Source: Hoeflea_A sp965228785 (GTDB taxonomy: Bacteria > Pseudomonadota > Alphaproteobacteria > Rhizobiales > Rhizobiaceae). From it: DNA of 64,000 bases. Position 1 is the first letter of the stretch; every line of letters starts with the position of its first letter. Shown in pieces: positions 8,452 through 16,700 of this stretch. Under the pieces are notes generated by a model, which saw only the letters and a list, made by a program, of their open reading frames with translations, ran no database searches and had not been told where the DNA came from. The DNA lies in assembly GCA_965228785.1 (NCBI GenBank), contig CBDDIF010000001.1, forward strand, positions 434,001-498,000, written 5' to 3'. A program made the position numbers and the translations under genes.

Positions 8452-9650
8452 GTACTCAATTGCCCAACACTCTCGATATCCTGATAGTCGGCGGTGGAAT
8501 CGCCGGGTGCAGTGCCGCTGTCGCTCTGTCGGACCAGGGCCACCGCGTGCAGATTGTTGAAAAACAGAGCGAATGGCGGTTCCAGAGCTCCGGAATTTTT
8601 GTCTATGCCAACGGGCTTGTCAGCCTGGATGCGCTTGGACTGCTGGACGATATCGTGGCTGCCGGCTTTGGCGTCCCCAACGGGCGGAATGTCTATCTGG
8701 ATCACCTGGGCGACCCGATCGTTGAGACCATCTACCCCACATACGACCCGGAACGCATCCCCGCTATCCTCGGGATCAAACGAGCCGAAATGCATCGCGT
8801 CATGGCCGGTCGGGTTTCTGCGTTGGGTGTCCCACTGACGCTGGGCACCACCGTCGTGGGCATCAAACAGGACAATTCGGGCGTCGACGTCACGTTCTCG
8901 GACAACACGCGGGGGCGGTTCGACCTGGTGGTCGGCGCGGATGGCGTTCGCTCGACGACGCGCCGACAGATTGGTGTGGATCTGGCACCCCGTTACACCG
9001 GTTTTGGGGTTTGGCGGTCCGTGCATCGGCGGCCGCCGGAGCTGACCGACAAGATCATGATGATGGGGCCAGCCAAGCGTTTCGGTATCATGCCCATCAG
9101 TGACGACAAGCTTTACACATTCGGCACTCTTGCCGAACCCGACAGCGCCTTTTATCCACCGGAGACCTGGCCGGCCGAAATGCAGGCACGCTTTGCGGAA
9201 TTTGCTGGTCCCGCGCGAGCAGTTTTGGACGAGTTGGGGCCCGAAACGGAGCTGCTCTATACGGCTGTTGAAGAGGTCGTGCTGCCATTGCCCTGGCATG
9301 TCGGGCGGGTGCTGCTGATCGGTGACGCCGCGCATGCTTCGACGCCGTTCATGGGCCAGGGCGGCGCGATGGCCATGCAGGATGCAGTGGTTCTGGCACA
9401 GGCGTTGGCCCGGATCGACGATCCAGACACCGCGCTTACGGCGTTTGGCAAGGCACGCTATCCGGTGTGCGAATTTGTGCAGAATGTGTCGCGCTCGGTC
9501 GGCGAGGCGGGGTCAGAAGAAATCGAGGGCGACTACGGTCCGCGCAATGCGCGGCTCCGTGAGACGGCCCAGTCGGCAGTTGACGGTTTTTATCGAAGGT
9601 TGGATGCGCTGAACCGCGAGGCTGATGCGCAACTGCGAGCTGTAGAGTAG
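8448..9650 (+). CDS. FAD-dependent monooxygenase (PHBH/UbiH fold)
   Basis: 400 residues, full length. Dinucleotide motif VGGGIAGCSAA at residues 14-24, the DG motif VVGADGVRSTTR in the middle, and the GD motif LLIGDAAHASTPFMGQGG near residue 290. These are the three fingerprints of group A flavin hydroxylases that insert one oxygen into an aromatic or enolic substrate using NAD(P)H. The TTG start overlaps the sulfatase stop as TTGA, so the two are translationally coupled. In context it could hydroxylate the phenol released by the sulfatase; this is inference. Confidence 0.92.
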   Translation: MSTQLPNTLDILIVGGGIAGCSAAVALSDQGHRVQIVEKQSEWRFQSSGIFVYANGLVSLDALGLLDDIVAAGFGVPNGRNVYLDHLGDPIVETIYPTYDPERIPAILGIKRAEMHRVMAGRVSALGVPLTLGTTVVGIKQDNSGVDVTFSDNTRGRFDLVVGADGVRSTTRRQIGVDLAPRYTGFGVWRSVHRRPPELTDKIMMMGPAKRFGIMPISDDKLYTFGTLAEPDSAFYPPETWPAEMQARFAEFAGPARAVLDELGPETELLYTAVEEVVLPLPWHVGRVLLIGDAAHASTPFMGQGGAMAMQDAVVLAQALARIDDPDTALTAFGKARYPVCEFVQNVSRSVGEAGSEEIEGDYGPRNARLRETAQSAVDGFYRRLDALNREADAQLRAVE

Positions 9651-9654
9651 GCGC

Positions 9655-9675
9655 ATGGGCGGCGGCCCCGCCCAT
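9655..9675. terminator. Stem-loop between convergent monooxygenase and cupin genes
   Basis: ATGGGCGG-CGGCC-CCGCCCAT is a perfect 8-bp stem with a 5-base loop, 5 bases after the monooxygenase stop. It lacks a clear T-run, so it is only a candidate terminator. Confidence 0.45.
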
Positions 9676-9778
9676 CAACGCCTTTGGCTAAAAGCCCTCT
9701 CGCCTTTCAAGATTTGGATGCGGCCACAAATCGGATTATGCGGCCGCCGTCAGCGCTTCGAATGTGTCGGGCTTCTCT

Positions 9779-10735
9779 TCAAGCCTTCTGGTAGATCGCG
9801 CCATCGTCACCCGATGAGCCGATCACAGTCCAGACCACCGCCGAGCTCGCGCCGGGATTGCGCAGGTAATGCGCCTGACCCGCGGGCGTCTTGACCAGAT
9901 CGCGCGGTCCGAGCTCGACCACGGCCTCGTCGCCGTTGTCATCGACCCAGACAACCTCCACAGCTCCTTCGAGGCAAAGATATGCGTCCTCGACATTGCG
10001 GGTGAACGGCGCAAGCCTGGCGCCCATGGGCAGTCCCCACATTTCCTTGCGGCAGGTATCGTGTTTGACCGCACCCGGCGCATCGCCCACGTAGACCTTG
10101 CGCGTGAACCCGGCATCTTCCCAGATGGTTGGAAGCTCCGCATGGCGAACGACGTATTCGGACATCAGTTTCTGAATCGGGTGATCGCCTTTGCGGTCGA
10201 ACTTCAGTGTCTTGCCCGGTTCGGCGCCGAAGCTGCGCGCCAGCTCGCTTGGATGTTCTTTCGGGTGATAGTGATAGACCGGCGGCAAGGGCTTTCCGAC
10301 GTCGACCGAAATAGACATCATCACCGGCTCCACACCGTCCACGCGGAAGCCGTGGCCGATTTCGCGTGCATTCAGGATCATGTCCTTGGGACCAAGGTTG
10401 ACCTCGACGACCTCCCCGTCCTTTTCCCACCCAACGATCAGCGCCCCGTCAATGATGAGAAAGCTCTCCTCGATCTCATGACTGTGGCACGCGGCGTAGC
10501 GGCCGGGTTCCTTGTAGATCAGGCTGACCGTAAAGTTGTCGGCTTTCAGTGTCGAGGTATCGCCCACCTTTGGCGAGCCGCCAGCCCCGATGTAACGCAT
10601 CTGGGCCCGCGCGAGTTCGTCAAAGCCGCTGTTGGACGGAAAGGCGTTCCAGTCGAATGTCTTGTCGGTGAAGCGTCCGGTGTTGGCGCTCAGCCGGTCA
10701 GCCAGGGTCAGTCCTTCTGTGGTTTGGATATTCAT
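9779..10735 (-). CDS. Two-cupin-domain protein (gentisate-dioxygenase-like arrangement)
   Basis: 318 residues with two cupin barrels. The first has a complete motif 1, G-x5-HxH-x3-E-x6-G, in GRYAACHSHEIEESFLIIDG, and a later His in GHGFRVDG, so it can bind a metal. The second keeps motif 2 (GPRDLVKTPAGQAHYLRN), but its HxH position reads TRN, so it probably lacks metal. Bicupins of this size include gentisate 1,2-dioxygenase and related ring-cleaving enzymes; a decarboxylase or isomerase is also possible. The ATG at 10735 follows AAGGAG at good spacing; the open frame upstream is discarded. It is divergent from the second IclR regulator. Confidence 0.85.
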   Translation of the reverse strand: MNIQTTEGLTLADRLSANTGRFTDKTFDWNAFPSNSGFDELARAQMRYIGAGGSPKVGDTSTLKADNFTVSLIYKEPGRYAACHSHEIEESFLIIDGALIVGWEKDGEVVEVNLGPKDMILNAREIGHGFRVDGVEPVMMSISVDVGKPLPPVYHYHPKEHPSELARSFGAEPGKTLKFDRKGDHPIQKLMSEYVVRHAELPTIWEDAGFTRKVYVGDAPGAVKHDTCRKEMWGLPMGARLAPFTRNVEDAYLCLEGAVEVVWVDDNGDEAVVELGPRDLVKTPAGQAHYLRNPGASSAVVWTVIGSSGDDGAIYQKA

Positions 10736-10749
10736 GCCGTGCTCCTTTT

Positions 10750-10785
10750 GGATCCGTTGATCCGATCTTGCAAAACCTGCGTTTT
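10750..10785. promoter_or_regulatory. Inverted repeats in the bicupin/IclR divergent promoter
   Basis: Two short dyads lie between the divergent genes: GGATC-CGTT-GATCC (10750-10763) and AAAAC-CTGC-GTTTT (10771-10785). Either could be an operator for the IclR regulator that starts at 10826. Neither resembles the TTGAAC dyad of the other IclR gene, which suggests separate regulons. Confidence 0.4.
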
Positions 10786-10825
10786 CCGGGGAAGGTTCCG
10801 TTTTGTATATGAAGCACGGCGCGTC

Positions 10826-11557
10826 ATGAGCGACAAAGACCCCTATCTCGTGCCCGGCCTCATCCGAGGGCTGGCCGCACTCAAAAGCTTTACACCGCGA
10901 AGCCCCGAACAAGGTCTGGCAGACATTGCACGGTCATTGGGTGTCACGCGCTCGGCCGCTTTTCGTACCGTGCACACACTTGTGTCCGAAGGGTACCTTC
11001 TGGAGGTGCCAGGCAAGGCGCGCTACCGGTTAGGCCCGCAGGTCCTGAGCCTGAGCTACGGCTTTCTGGCCAGTCGCGAGCTTTTGGAAGTTGCCCAGAA
11101 ACCTCTGGAAGCTCTGCGCGATGAACTCGACTGGTCAACGCATCTTGGCGTCCTGGATAGTCGACACGTTCTATACCTCATTCGCTATCCCGCAACCGAT
11201 GGCCTTTCATCGCTCGTTCATGTCGGTAGCCGGCTACCCGCTTCTCAAACGGCGATGGGTCGATTGTTGCTGTCCCACAAGTCAGACCGCGATATCCGCC
11301 GATTGATGGCCGACAGGCCGGCTCGTGAATTGGCGGCGGTGCTTGAGAATATCGAGAACGACCGACAGGCACAGACCGTGGTGCACGAAGGCCGGTTTGA
11401 AAGTGGTTTGTGCAGCGTTGCCGCACCGGTCCGTGACATGTCCGGAGCGGTGGTCGCTGCCATCAGCGCAACAAAATCAGCTCAAGGTTTCCAAAAAGCC
11501 GTTGAGCGTCAGACGCTATCGACAGCGCACGCGATCAGCAAAGGATTGGGGGCCTGA
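10826..11557 (+). CDS. IclR family transcriptional regulator
   Basis: 243 residues. The winged helix (LIRGLAALKSF, LADIARSLGVTRSAAFRTVHTL) is followed by an effector domain with STHLGVLDSRHVLYLIRYP and GLCSVAAPVRDMSGAVVAAI. It is divergent from the bicupin gene, which it probably controls. The ATG at 10826 is the first Met of the domain; the frame is open further upstream but that part has no protein-like content and overlaps the bicupin gene. Only distant similarity to the IclR protein at 1732-2565, so the two are not a recent duplication. Confidence 0.92.
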   Translation: MSDKDPYLVPGLIRGLAALKSFTPRSPEQGLADIARSLGVTRSAAFRTVHTLVSEGYLLEVPGKARYRLGPQVLSLSYGFLASRELLEVAQKPLEALRDELDWSTHLGVLDSRHVLYLIRYPATDGLSSLVHVGSRLPASQTAMGRLLLSHKSDRDIRRLMADRPARELAAVLENIENDRQAQTVVHEGRFESGLCSVAAPVRDMSGAVVAAISATKSAQGFQKAVERQTLSTAHAISKGLGA

Positions 11558-11624
11558 CAGTTTCAGCGGAGTAGCGCATTCCATAGCGCCATTCTCCGCG
11601 CCCGTCAGGCCCGTTCGCACGACA

Positions 11625-11708
11625 GTGCCCGTTGAGCGGTTCTTCAACCGGATCAAGCACTGTCGTCGCAGTGCAGCGTGTTTCGAGAAACACGCCGCCG
11701 CTTTTGCG
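11625..11708 (+). pseudogene. IS5-family transposase remnant (C-terminal scrap)
   Basis: The translation VERFFNRIKHCRRSAACFEKHAAAF matches the C-terminal motif of IS5-type DDE transposases, where ERFFN-K-RR-A-RY-K precedes the last helices. The motif's Glu and following Arg/Lys residues are present. Only about 28 codons remain and the frame then runs into the antisense of the cenR 3' end. A perfect dyad (11677-11694) lies inside the scrap. It marks an old insertion-sequence junction at the edge of the accessory block. Confidence 0.65.
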
Positions 11709-11757
11709 GGTCAGGGGATGATCTTGTAGCCGCCGCTTTCCGTCACCAGGATTTCGG
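11699..11757. repeat. Right direct repeat: intact 3' end of cenR
   Basis: This is the partner of 1624-1682, same orientation, about 59 bp aligned without gaps. Here it forms the true end of the response regulator gene. The alignment continues a few bases past the cenR stop, so the repeat is not explained by coding constraint alone. Confidence 0.75.
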
Positions 11758-12394
11758 CATTCGAAGGGTCGCGTTCGATTTTCTGGCGCAGCCGGTAGAC
11801 ATGGGTTTCCAGCGTGTGGGTGGTGACGCCGGAATTGTAGCCCCAGACCTCCTCGAGCAGCACGTCGCGGGTAACCACTTTCTCATCGGCCCGGTAAAGG
11901 TAGCGGATAATCGCCGATTCCTTTTCAGTCAGCCGGATCTTGCCGCCCTTGTCGTCGAGCAGCAGCTTCTGGCTGGGCTTGAACGTGTAGGGACCGACGG
12001 TGAACGTGGCGTCTTCGCTCTGTTCGTGCTGACGCAACTGGGCGCGCACCCGTGCCAGAAGCACGGCAAACCGGAACGGCTTGGTGACATAATCATTCGC
12101 GCCGGCCTCAAGGCCGAGAATGGTGTCGGAGTCCGTGTCGTGTCCCGTCAGCATGATGATGGGCGGCTTGAAACCGCCCTTGCGCAGCAGCTTGACCGCC
12201 TCGCGACCATCCATGTCGGGCAGACCGACATCCATGATCAACAGATCGATATGGTTGTTGCGGGCCGCCTGAACGCCCTTGGTCGCTGACGATTCCTGAA
12301 GAATCGAGAATTCTTCATAAAGCGACAGCTGCTCGACCAGCGTTTCCCGGAGATCGTCGTCGTCGTCGACGATGAGGATGGTTCTGGCGGTCAT
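11711..12394 (-). CDS. cenR: CenR-type response regulator (OmpR family)
   Basis: 227 residues. The receiver domain has the acidic pocket DDDDD at 10-14, phospho-acceptor Asp55 in LLIMDVGLPDMDG, and the Lys of YVTKPFRF. The DNA-binding winged helix contains RLTEKESAIIRYLYRA and THTLETHVYRLRQKIERD. The sequence closely matches the CenR envelope regulator conserved in Rhizobiales (recognised from memory). The ATG follows GGAGGG. Its partner histidine kinase is not in the window. A relic copy of its last codons lies at 1624-1682, next to the cNMP-binding gene. Confidence 0.85.
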   Translation of the reverse strand: MTARTILIVDDDDDLRETLVEQLSLYEEFSILQESSATKGVQAARNNHIDLLIMDVGLPDMDGREAVKLLRKGGFKPPIIMLTGHDTDSDTILGLEAGANDYVTKPFRFAVLLARVRAQLRQHEQSEDATFTVGPYTFKPSQKLLLDDKGGKIRLTEKESAIIRYLYRADEKVVTRDVLLEEVWGYNSGVTTHTLETHVYRLRQKIERDPSNAEILVTESGGYKIIP

Positions 12395-12493
12395 GCAATC
12401 CCTCCAAATGCGATAATGCTATTTCGTTACCGACCCTAGATAGGCGTGCCGGCTCGAATGTAAAAGGATAGCACAGCCTCTGCACACTTAGCT

Positions 12494-13072
12494 GTGATCC
12501 CGGAGTTAACAAACGTGAACGCCAAGATATATGCGGAATGCGTCAAAATCCAAGCATTGCGCGAATTGATCCTGCGGCGCGATCCGCGGCGTCCGCAGCG
12601 GGCTTTGCTGCAGGCTGGCGGTTGGACGATCCCGGCCGCGATCGGACGCGCAGGCCTGACGGCGCTGAAACGGGAGGGCGACGGGGCGACGCCTTTTGGG
12701 GCGATGCGTCTGATCAACGGCTACTATCGTGCCGATCGCGTGCGGCTGCCGCAAACGCGGCTTTCCATGCAGCCGATCGATGACCGGATGGGCTGGTGCG
12801 ATGCGCCGCATCACGCCGCCTATAACAGGCCGGTGCAATTGCCGTTTTCCGCCAATCACGAGCGCATGATGCGCGACGACGGGCTCTACGATATTTGCGT
12901 CGTGCTCGACTGGAATATCCAGGAGCGCCGTCGTCATACCGGCAGCGCCATCTTTTTTCACCTGGCGGGCCCCGGCCACGCACCGACCGAAGGCTGCATT
13001 GCCATCGAGAGGCAAGCCATGCTGCGGTTGCTGCCAAGACTTGCGCCGACCACCGTGGTTCGGGTGATCTAG
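12494..13072 (+). CDS. L,D-transpeptidase (YkuD-like) family protein
   Basis: Up to 192 residues with the YkuD catalytic region: HLAGPGHAPTEGCIAIE, where the His and the Cys form the active site of L,D-transpeptidases that cross-link or modify peptidoglycan. No signal peptide is evident, which is usual for the short rhizobial members. The start is unsure: the GTG at 12494 opens the frame, but GTG 12515 or TTG 12557 (giving RELILRRDPRRP) fits family N-termini better. It is divergent from cenR, an envelope regulator, which fits a cell-wall role. Confidence 0.78.
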   Translation: MIPELTNVNAKIYAECVKIQALRELILRRDPRRPQRALLQAGGWTIPAAIGRAGLTALKREGDGATPFGAMRLINGYYRADRVRLPQTRLSMQPIDDRMGWCDAPHHAAYNRPVQLPFSANHERMMRDDGLYDICVVLDWNIQERRRHTGSAIFFHLAGPGHAPTEGCIAIERQAMLRLLPRLAPTTVVRVI

Positions 13073-13105
13073 TCTAGCAGACGAGGTGCTTCCTTGCGCT
13101 TCTGA

Positions 13106-13999
13106 TCACGCCATTCCCATTTGCGGATGCAGGGTATCGCTCCACTGTCTCGGAGACTGGCCGTAGGTTCGTTTGAACTCCCGGCTGAACTGCGACGGGC
13201 TGACGTAACCCACGTCCAGGGCCGCTTCGCTCACCCGCATACCCTCGGCAATCTTCATTGCCGCGCTGTTGAGACGCATCAGTTTCACGAACTGCATGGG
13301 TGACATCGTGGTTGCATGCTTGAATTTGCGATGAAACACGGCACGGCTCATGCCCGCCCGGTTGGCCAGATCGTCAATGGAGATTGGCTCGTTCAAGCGG
13401 GTGGATACATGGGCGATGGATCGGGCTATGGCGTTGCCGGCCCCGAAAGCCTGTCTGGCAAAACTTCCCGCCTCACCTTTCAAAATGGCATAGTAGAGCT
13501 CGCGCAGCCGAGCCTCTCCAAGGACGACCGCATCCGTTTCGCTGGATCCCAATTGCAACAACCGCAACAACGCATAGGAGAACGTCTCGTCCCAGTGCGC
13601 AAGGCCAATCCCCTTTGAGACCGGGCTGCGCCGGGCGTTCCGGGTCTGTCCAGCCGAGTTCTCCAACTCGATGGCAAGTTCGCTCATCACGCGCGCATTG
13701 AGTGAGATGTAAACGCCGATAAGAGGATTTTCTGCCGATGCCGAAGGTGTGCCCGCCTTGACCGGCATAGACACGGGACAACAAAGATACTGTCGGTTGT
13801 CATAGACGTATCTCTGGCCATCCAGCACCGCCTCCTTGACCCCGCTTGCTATGGCAACGACACAGGGTTCATAGACCGCGGGGGCACAGGGCATGGGCTG
13901 GGTCGTGCGGAACAGCTTCACGCCCGGCACGGCCGTTTCAATCAGGCCGTCTTCTCGCATCCGGCCTTCTATCAATTGCCTGATCTGGTCCTGGTTCAT
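13106..13999 (-). CDS. AraC family transcriptional regulator
   Basis: 297 residues. The N-terminal cupin-like ligand domain (PCVVAIASGVKEAVLDGQRY) belongs to the AraC_N type. The C-terminal half has two helix-turn-helix units: ISIDDLANRAGMSRAVFHRKF and MRVSEAALDVGYVSPSQFSREF. It ends with the PRQW motif common in the family. It is divergent from the SDR gene at 14163 and most likely activates it. The 163-base spacer is ample for promoter and operator but no strong dyad stands out. Confidence 0.92.
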   Translation of the reverse strand: MNQDQIRQLIEGRMREDGLIETAVPGVKLFRTTQPMPCAPAVYEPCVVAIASGVKEAVLDGQRYVYDNRQYLCCPVSMPVKAGTPSASAENPLIGVYISLNARVMSELAIELENSAGQTRNARRSPVSKGIGLAHWDETFSYALLRLLQLGSSETDAVVLGEARLRELYYAILKGEAGSFARQAFGAGNAIARSIAHVSTRLNEPISIDDLANRAGMSRAVFHRKFKHATTMSPMQFVKLMRLNSAAMKIAEGMRVSEAALDVGYVSPSQFSREFKRTYGQSPRQWSDTLHPQMGMA

Positions 14000-14162
14000 G
14001 CGGTCAACCTAGCGCCGCCAGATCCGGCATGACAACCGTCCTGATACAAATGGGCAAGTAATCGCGATGATACGGTCTATTCCGGTGTGTTGCTGAGATT
14101 AACCTACACATCAAATCAATCACCAATGGCGCGGTGCCAAAGCCTCGCCAAAGTGGAGCGAG

Positions 14163-15113
14163 ATGATGGCAGACACTCAATTCGGGCCGAGCGGCTGGAC
14201 GCCAGAGCGCCTTGGCTCACTTTCAGGCAAGACTTACGTCATAACCGGCGCCAACGCCGGCACGGGATTTCAGGCTTCCCGCATCTTTTTGTCGAAGGGC
14301 GCAAAGGTAGTGATGCTCAACCGCAGCACAGAGAAGTCGACCGCCGCCATTGAAAACCTCAAAGCGGAATTCGGTGCGAGCGCCGATGTGAGTTTTATCC
14401 GCATGGATCTGGCCGATCTTGCCAGCGTGGGCGAAGCGGCGGCCGAAGTGTTGAAGAGCGTGACACGGATCGACGCGCTGATCTGCAATGCGGCAATCGC
14501 CCAGGTGCCGACACGGAAGCTCACCGGGGACGGCTTCGAAAGCCAGCTCGGGACCAACCATTACGGCCATTTTGTTCTGTGCGGGATGCTCTTCGATCGC
14601 CTTGAAGAAAACAATGGTCGGATCGTTGTTGTTGCCAGCCTTGGCTACAAGATGGGGCTGAGGACCATCCAGTTCGAGGACATGAATTGGGACAAGAACT
14701 ACAAGGCCAATCCCGCATACAGCCAAAGCAAGCTGGCGCAGATGATGTTTGCCTACGAATTGCAGGACCGGGTCAAGGCGGCGTCCAGGACCGTCGACGT
14801 GTTTGTCTGCCACCCCGGGGCATCCGCGACATCGCTGATCAGCACGAGTGGCGGTCTTGCCACCCGGATCGTGTTCGGGCTGATGTCGCTGTCGCCGCTG
14901 GTCCAATCAGCGCAAAAGGGTGCTTATCCGGAGGTCATGTGCGCCACCGAGAAGGGCATGGATCAACGGGCTCTGTATGGCCCAACCGGGCGCATGGAAT
15001 GGGTCGGTCCCGTCGGAAGAGGGTCGCTTGAAACCTATGCCTATGACAAGGCGGTCATGGCGCAACTTTGGGAGCGTTCCGAGAAGGAAACGGGGTTCCA
15101 TTGGAACATTTAG
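14163..15113 (+). CDS. Short-chain dehydrogenase/reductase
   Basis: 316 residues. Cofactor motif TGANAGTG at residues 28-35, NAA motif ICNAAIA, and the catalytic YSQSK (Tyr-x3-Lys). The length and the KTYVITGANAGTGFQASRIF start match the subgroup annotated as protochlorophyllide-reductase-like or retinol-dehydrogenase-like SDRs. It should oxidise or reduce an alcohol/carbonyl pair with NADP. Two ATG codons stand in a row; the second (14166) has better spacing to GGAG. It is divergent from an AraC regulator. Confidence 0.9.
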   Translation: MMADTQFGPSGWTPERLGSLSGKTYVITGANAGTGFQASRIFLSKGAKVVMLNRSTEKSTAAIENLKAEFGASADVSFIRMDLADLASVGEAAAEVLKSVTRIDALICNAAIAQVPTRKLTGDGFESQLGTNHYGHFVLCGMLFDRLEENNGRIVVVASLGYKMGLRTIQFEDMNWDKNYKANPAYSQSKLAQMMFAYELQDRVKAASRTVDVFVCHPGASATSLISTSGGLATRIVFGLMSLSPLVQSAQKGAYPEVMCATEKGMDQRALYGPTGRMEWVGPVGRGSLETYAYDKAVMAQLWERSEKETGFHWNI

Positions 15114-15138
15114 CGGCGCGGCGGGCGCCGGTCACCGA

Positions 15139-16218
15139 TCAACCTGTATCGCCGCAGGACGCCTTTTGGCCGGGCTCTCTGCGTTCCATGACCGTTGCCT
15201 CAGCGATCCGGACCGCCGGTTGACCGACCAGGCGTTCAGAGAGCCAATCCAGGTCCTGGTCGAGTGACGTCAACTCGCTGGCGATTGTTTCCGGAGGGGT
15301 TGCTCTTACCGTTCCGGACCGAACTTCAGCGATTGCGAAAGTGAATACATAGCTTGGAGTCAGGCCCATTCGCAGGTCCGAAACGACGATTTTGCCGTCT
15401 TGCAAGACCGTTCGAAAATAGCCCCTGCTGAACCACCGCAGCTTCTCAAAATCATCGTTTCCGGCCAGGCAGGCGGTCAGATCGGGTCGGGTCGGGTGGG
15501 TATAGAATCGTGCCTGGCTGTCGTCGTCGAAGACGGAAAGATAGAGATTGTGATAGCGATCGTTTTCCTGGCCGATGACCTTCCAGACGAGGATGTTGAA
15601 CGGGCCCGCGATGGCGAAGATGTTGCGCGCGTCGATGCCGGCATCGGCAAAAATGGCCTCCGCCCGCCTTTCAATATGGGCCTGCAGCACTGTGCCGAGA
15701 CCCAGATAAGCCGTGCTGAAAACAAGGGCTGCGACCAGCCCGCTCTGGAGGCGCGACGACCAGCTTCCGCGCGCCAACGCCCAGATAACGACAAAAAGCA
15801 GGGGAAGCGTGTAGAGCGGATCGATGATGAAGATGGATCCGATACCGATCGGATCCGGAAAGAGGGGCCAAAACAGACGGGTGCCATAGACGGTCGCGGC
15901 GTCAATGATTGCGTGCGACGACAGGCAGGCGAAAACGGTCAGCCAGACCCTGGTTCGCGAATCCTTCAGGGCATCGACTGAACGGACGAGGAGCTCACCG
16001 ACGATCGGCGTTGCCGCGGCGTGGACGAACACCGAGTGCGTCCATCCGCGATGGAAGACGAACGCATCCACCGGATTGTCGGTTGGCAGCAAAACATCAA
16101 GATCGGGAACCGTGCCCAAGAGGCCACCAAGAAGGGCCGCTTTGCGCGGTCCGAGTTTCTTGCCGAGGCACAACGCGGCGACTGCTGCTCCCAGAGTAAA
16201 TTGTGTCAGTGAATCCAT
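15139..16218 (-). CDS. Membrane-bound metal-dependent hydrolase (YdjM/DUF457 family)
   Basis: 359 residues. The first 180 contain several membrane helices interrupted by His/Asp motifs: MDSLTQFTLGAA, VPDLDVLLP, FHRGWTHSVFVH and SSHAIIDAATVYG. These are the signature of the YdjM-like inner-membrane hydrolase family. The C-terminal 150 residues are soluble and of unknown role. The substrate is unknown. It is convergent with the SDR gene and divergent from the ArsR module. Confidence 0.82.
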   Translation of the reverse strand: MDSLTQFTLGAAVAALCLGKKLGPRKAALLGGLLGTVPDLDVLLPTDNPVDAFVFHRGWTHSVFVHAAATPIVGELLVRSVDALKDSRTRVWLTVFACLSSHAIIDAATVYGTRLFWPLFPDPIGIGSIFIIDPLYTLPLLFVVIWALARGSWSSRLQSGLVAALVFSTAYLGLGTVLQAHIERRAEAIFADAGIDARNIFAIAGPFNILVWKVIGQENDRYHNLYLSVFDDDSQARFYTHPTRPDLTACLAGNDDFEKLRWFSRGYFRTVLQDGKIVVSDLRMGLTPSYVFTFAIAEVRSGTVRATPPETIASELTSLDQDLDWLSERLVGQPAVRIAEATVMERREPGQKASCGDTG

Positions 16219-16361
16219 TGGGCGGTCCGTTGGCAGCGTTTGTCGTGTGCTTGCTTACACTCTTAACGCGGTCAACCATCCTTGTGGATCAGCTCTGTGG
16301 TTGTTTTTTGCATTTCGAAACGGTGCAAGCTTGCCTCTCTCCATCGGATGTTGCGAATCAT

Positions 16362-16377
16362 ATAAGTGTGTGCTTAT
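16362..16377. promoter_or_regulatory. ArsR-type operator candidate
   Basis: ATAAG-TGTGTG-CTTAT is a perfect 5-bp dyad with a 6-base spacer, 9 bases before the ATG of the ArsR gene. Its sequence and position match autoregulatory sites of ArsR/SmtB repressors. Confidence 0.65.
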
Positions 16378-16385
16378 GTATTGGC

Positions 16386-16700
16386 ATGTTAGAGAACGAC
16401 ATATTCAGAGCGCTGGCTGATCCGACACGACGCGCGATTTTCGAGAAGCTGGCCGACGGCGGCATGAATGCGAGCGCCCTGCGGAAGGGCATGACCATCA
16501 GCCAGCCGGCAATGTCACAACATCTCGCGGTGCTGCGCAACGCCAACCTTGTGCGGGAGCACCGGCAAGGGCGTTTCATCAATTACGAGGTCAATCCAGA
16601 CGGGTTGGCTCACATTGCCGGCTGGCTCGCAAAGTACCGCGCCTATTGGCCGGCGCGTGTCGATGCGCTCCGGGATTTGTTGAGGGAAATGGACCAATGA
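16386..16700 (+). CDS. ArsR family winged-helix repressor
   Basis: 104 residues: IFRALADPTRRAIFEKLADG, then the recognition region ALRKGMTISQPAMSQHLAVLRNANLV and the wing REHRQGRFINYEVN. No Cys metal-site pairs are present, so it belongs to the non-metal group usually paired with SRPBCC proteins. The ATG at 16386 lies just after the dyad; the frame is open upstream but that part is not protein-like. Its stop overlaps the start of the SRPBCC gene (ATGA). Confidence 0.92.
   Translation: MLENDIFRALADPTRRAIFEKLADGGMNASALRKGMTISQPAMSQHLAVLRNANLVREHRQGRFINYEVNPDGLAHIAGWLAKYRAYWPARVDALRDLLREMDQ

Noticed and set aside
9869..10825. Upstream extension of the second IclR frame
   Set aside because: The open frame runs back across the bicupin gene in antisense; the IclR domain starts at 10826.
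11677..11694. Perfect dyad CGTGTTTC-GA-GAAACACG as cenR terminator
   Set aside because: It lies inside the transposase scrap and lacks a T-run on the minus strand; chance or IS-derived pairing is as likely.
1624..11757. Reading the cenR repeats as exact att sites of an integrase-driven island
   Set aside because: No integrase gene is present and the repeats are imperfect, so only an old or recombined insertion can be claimed.
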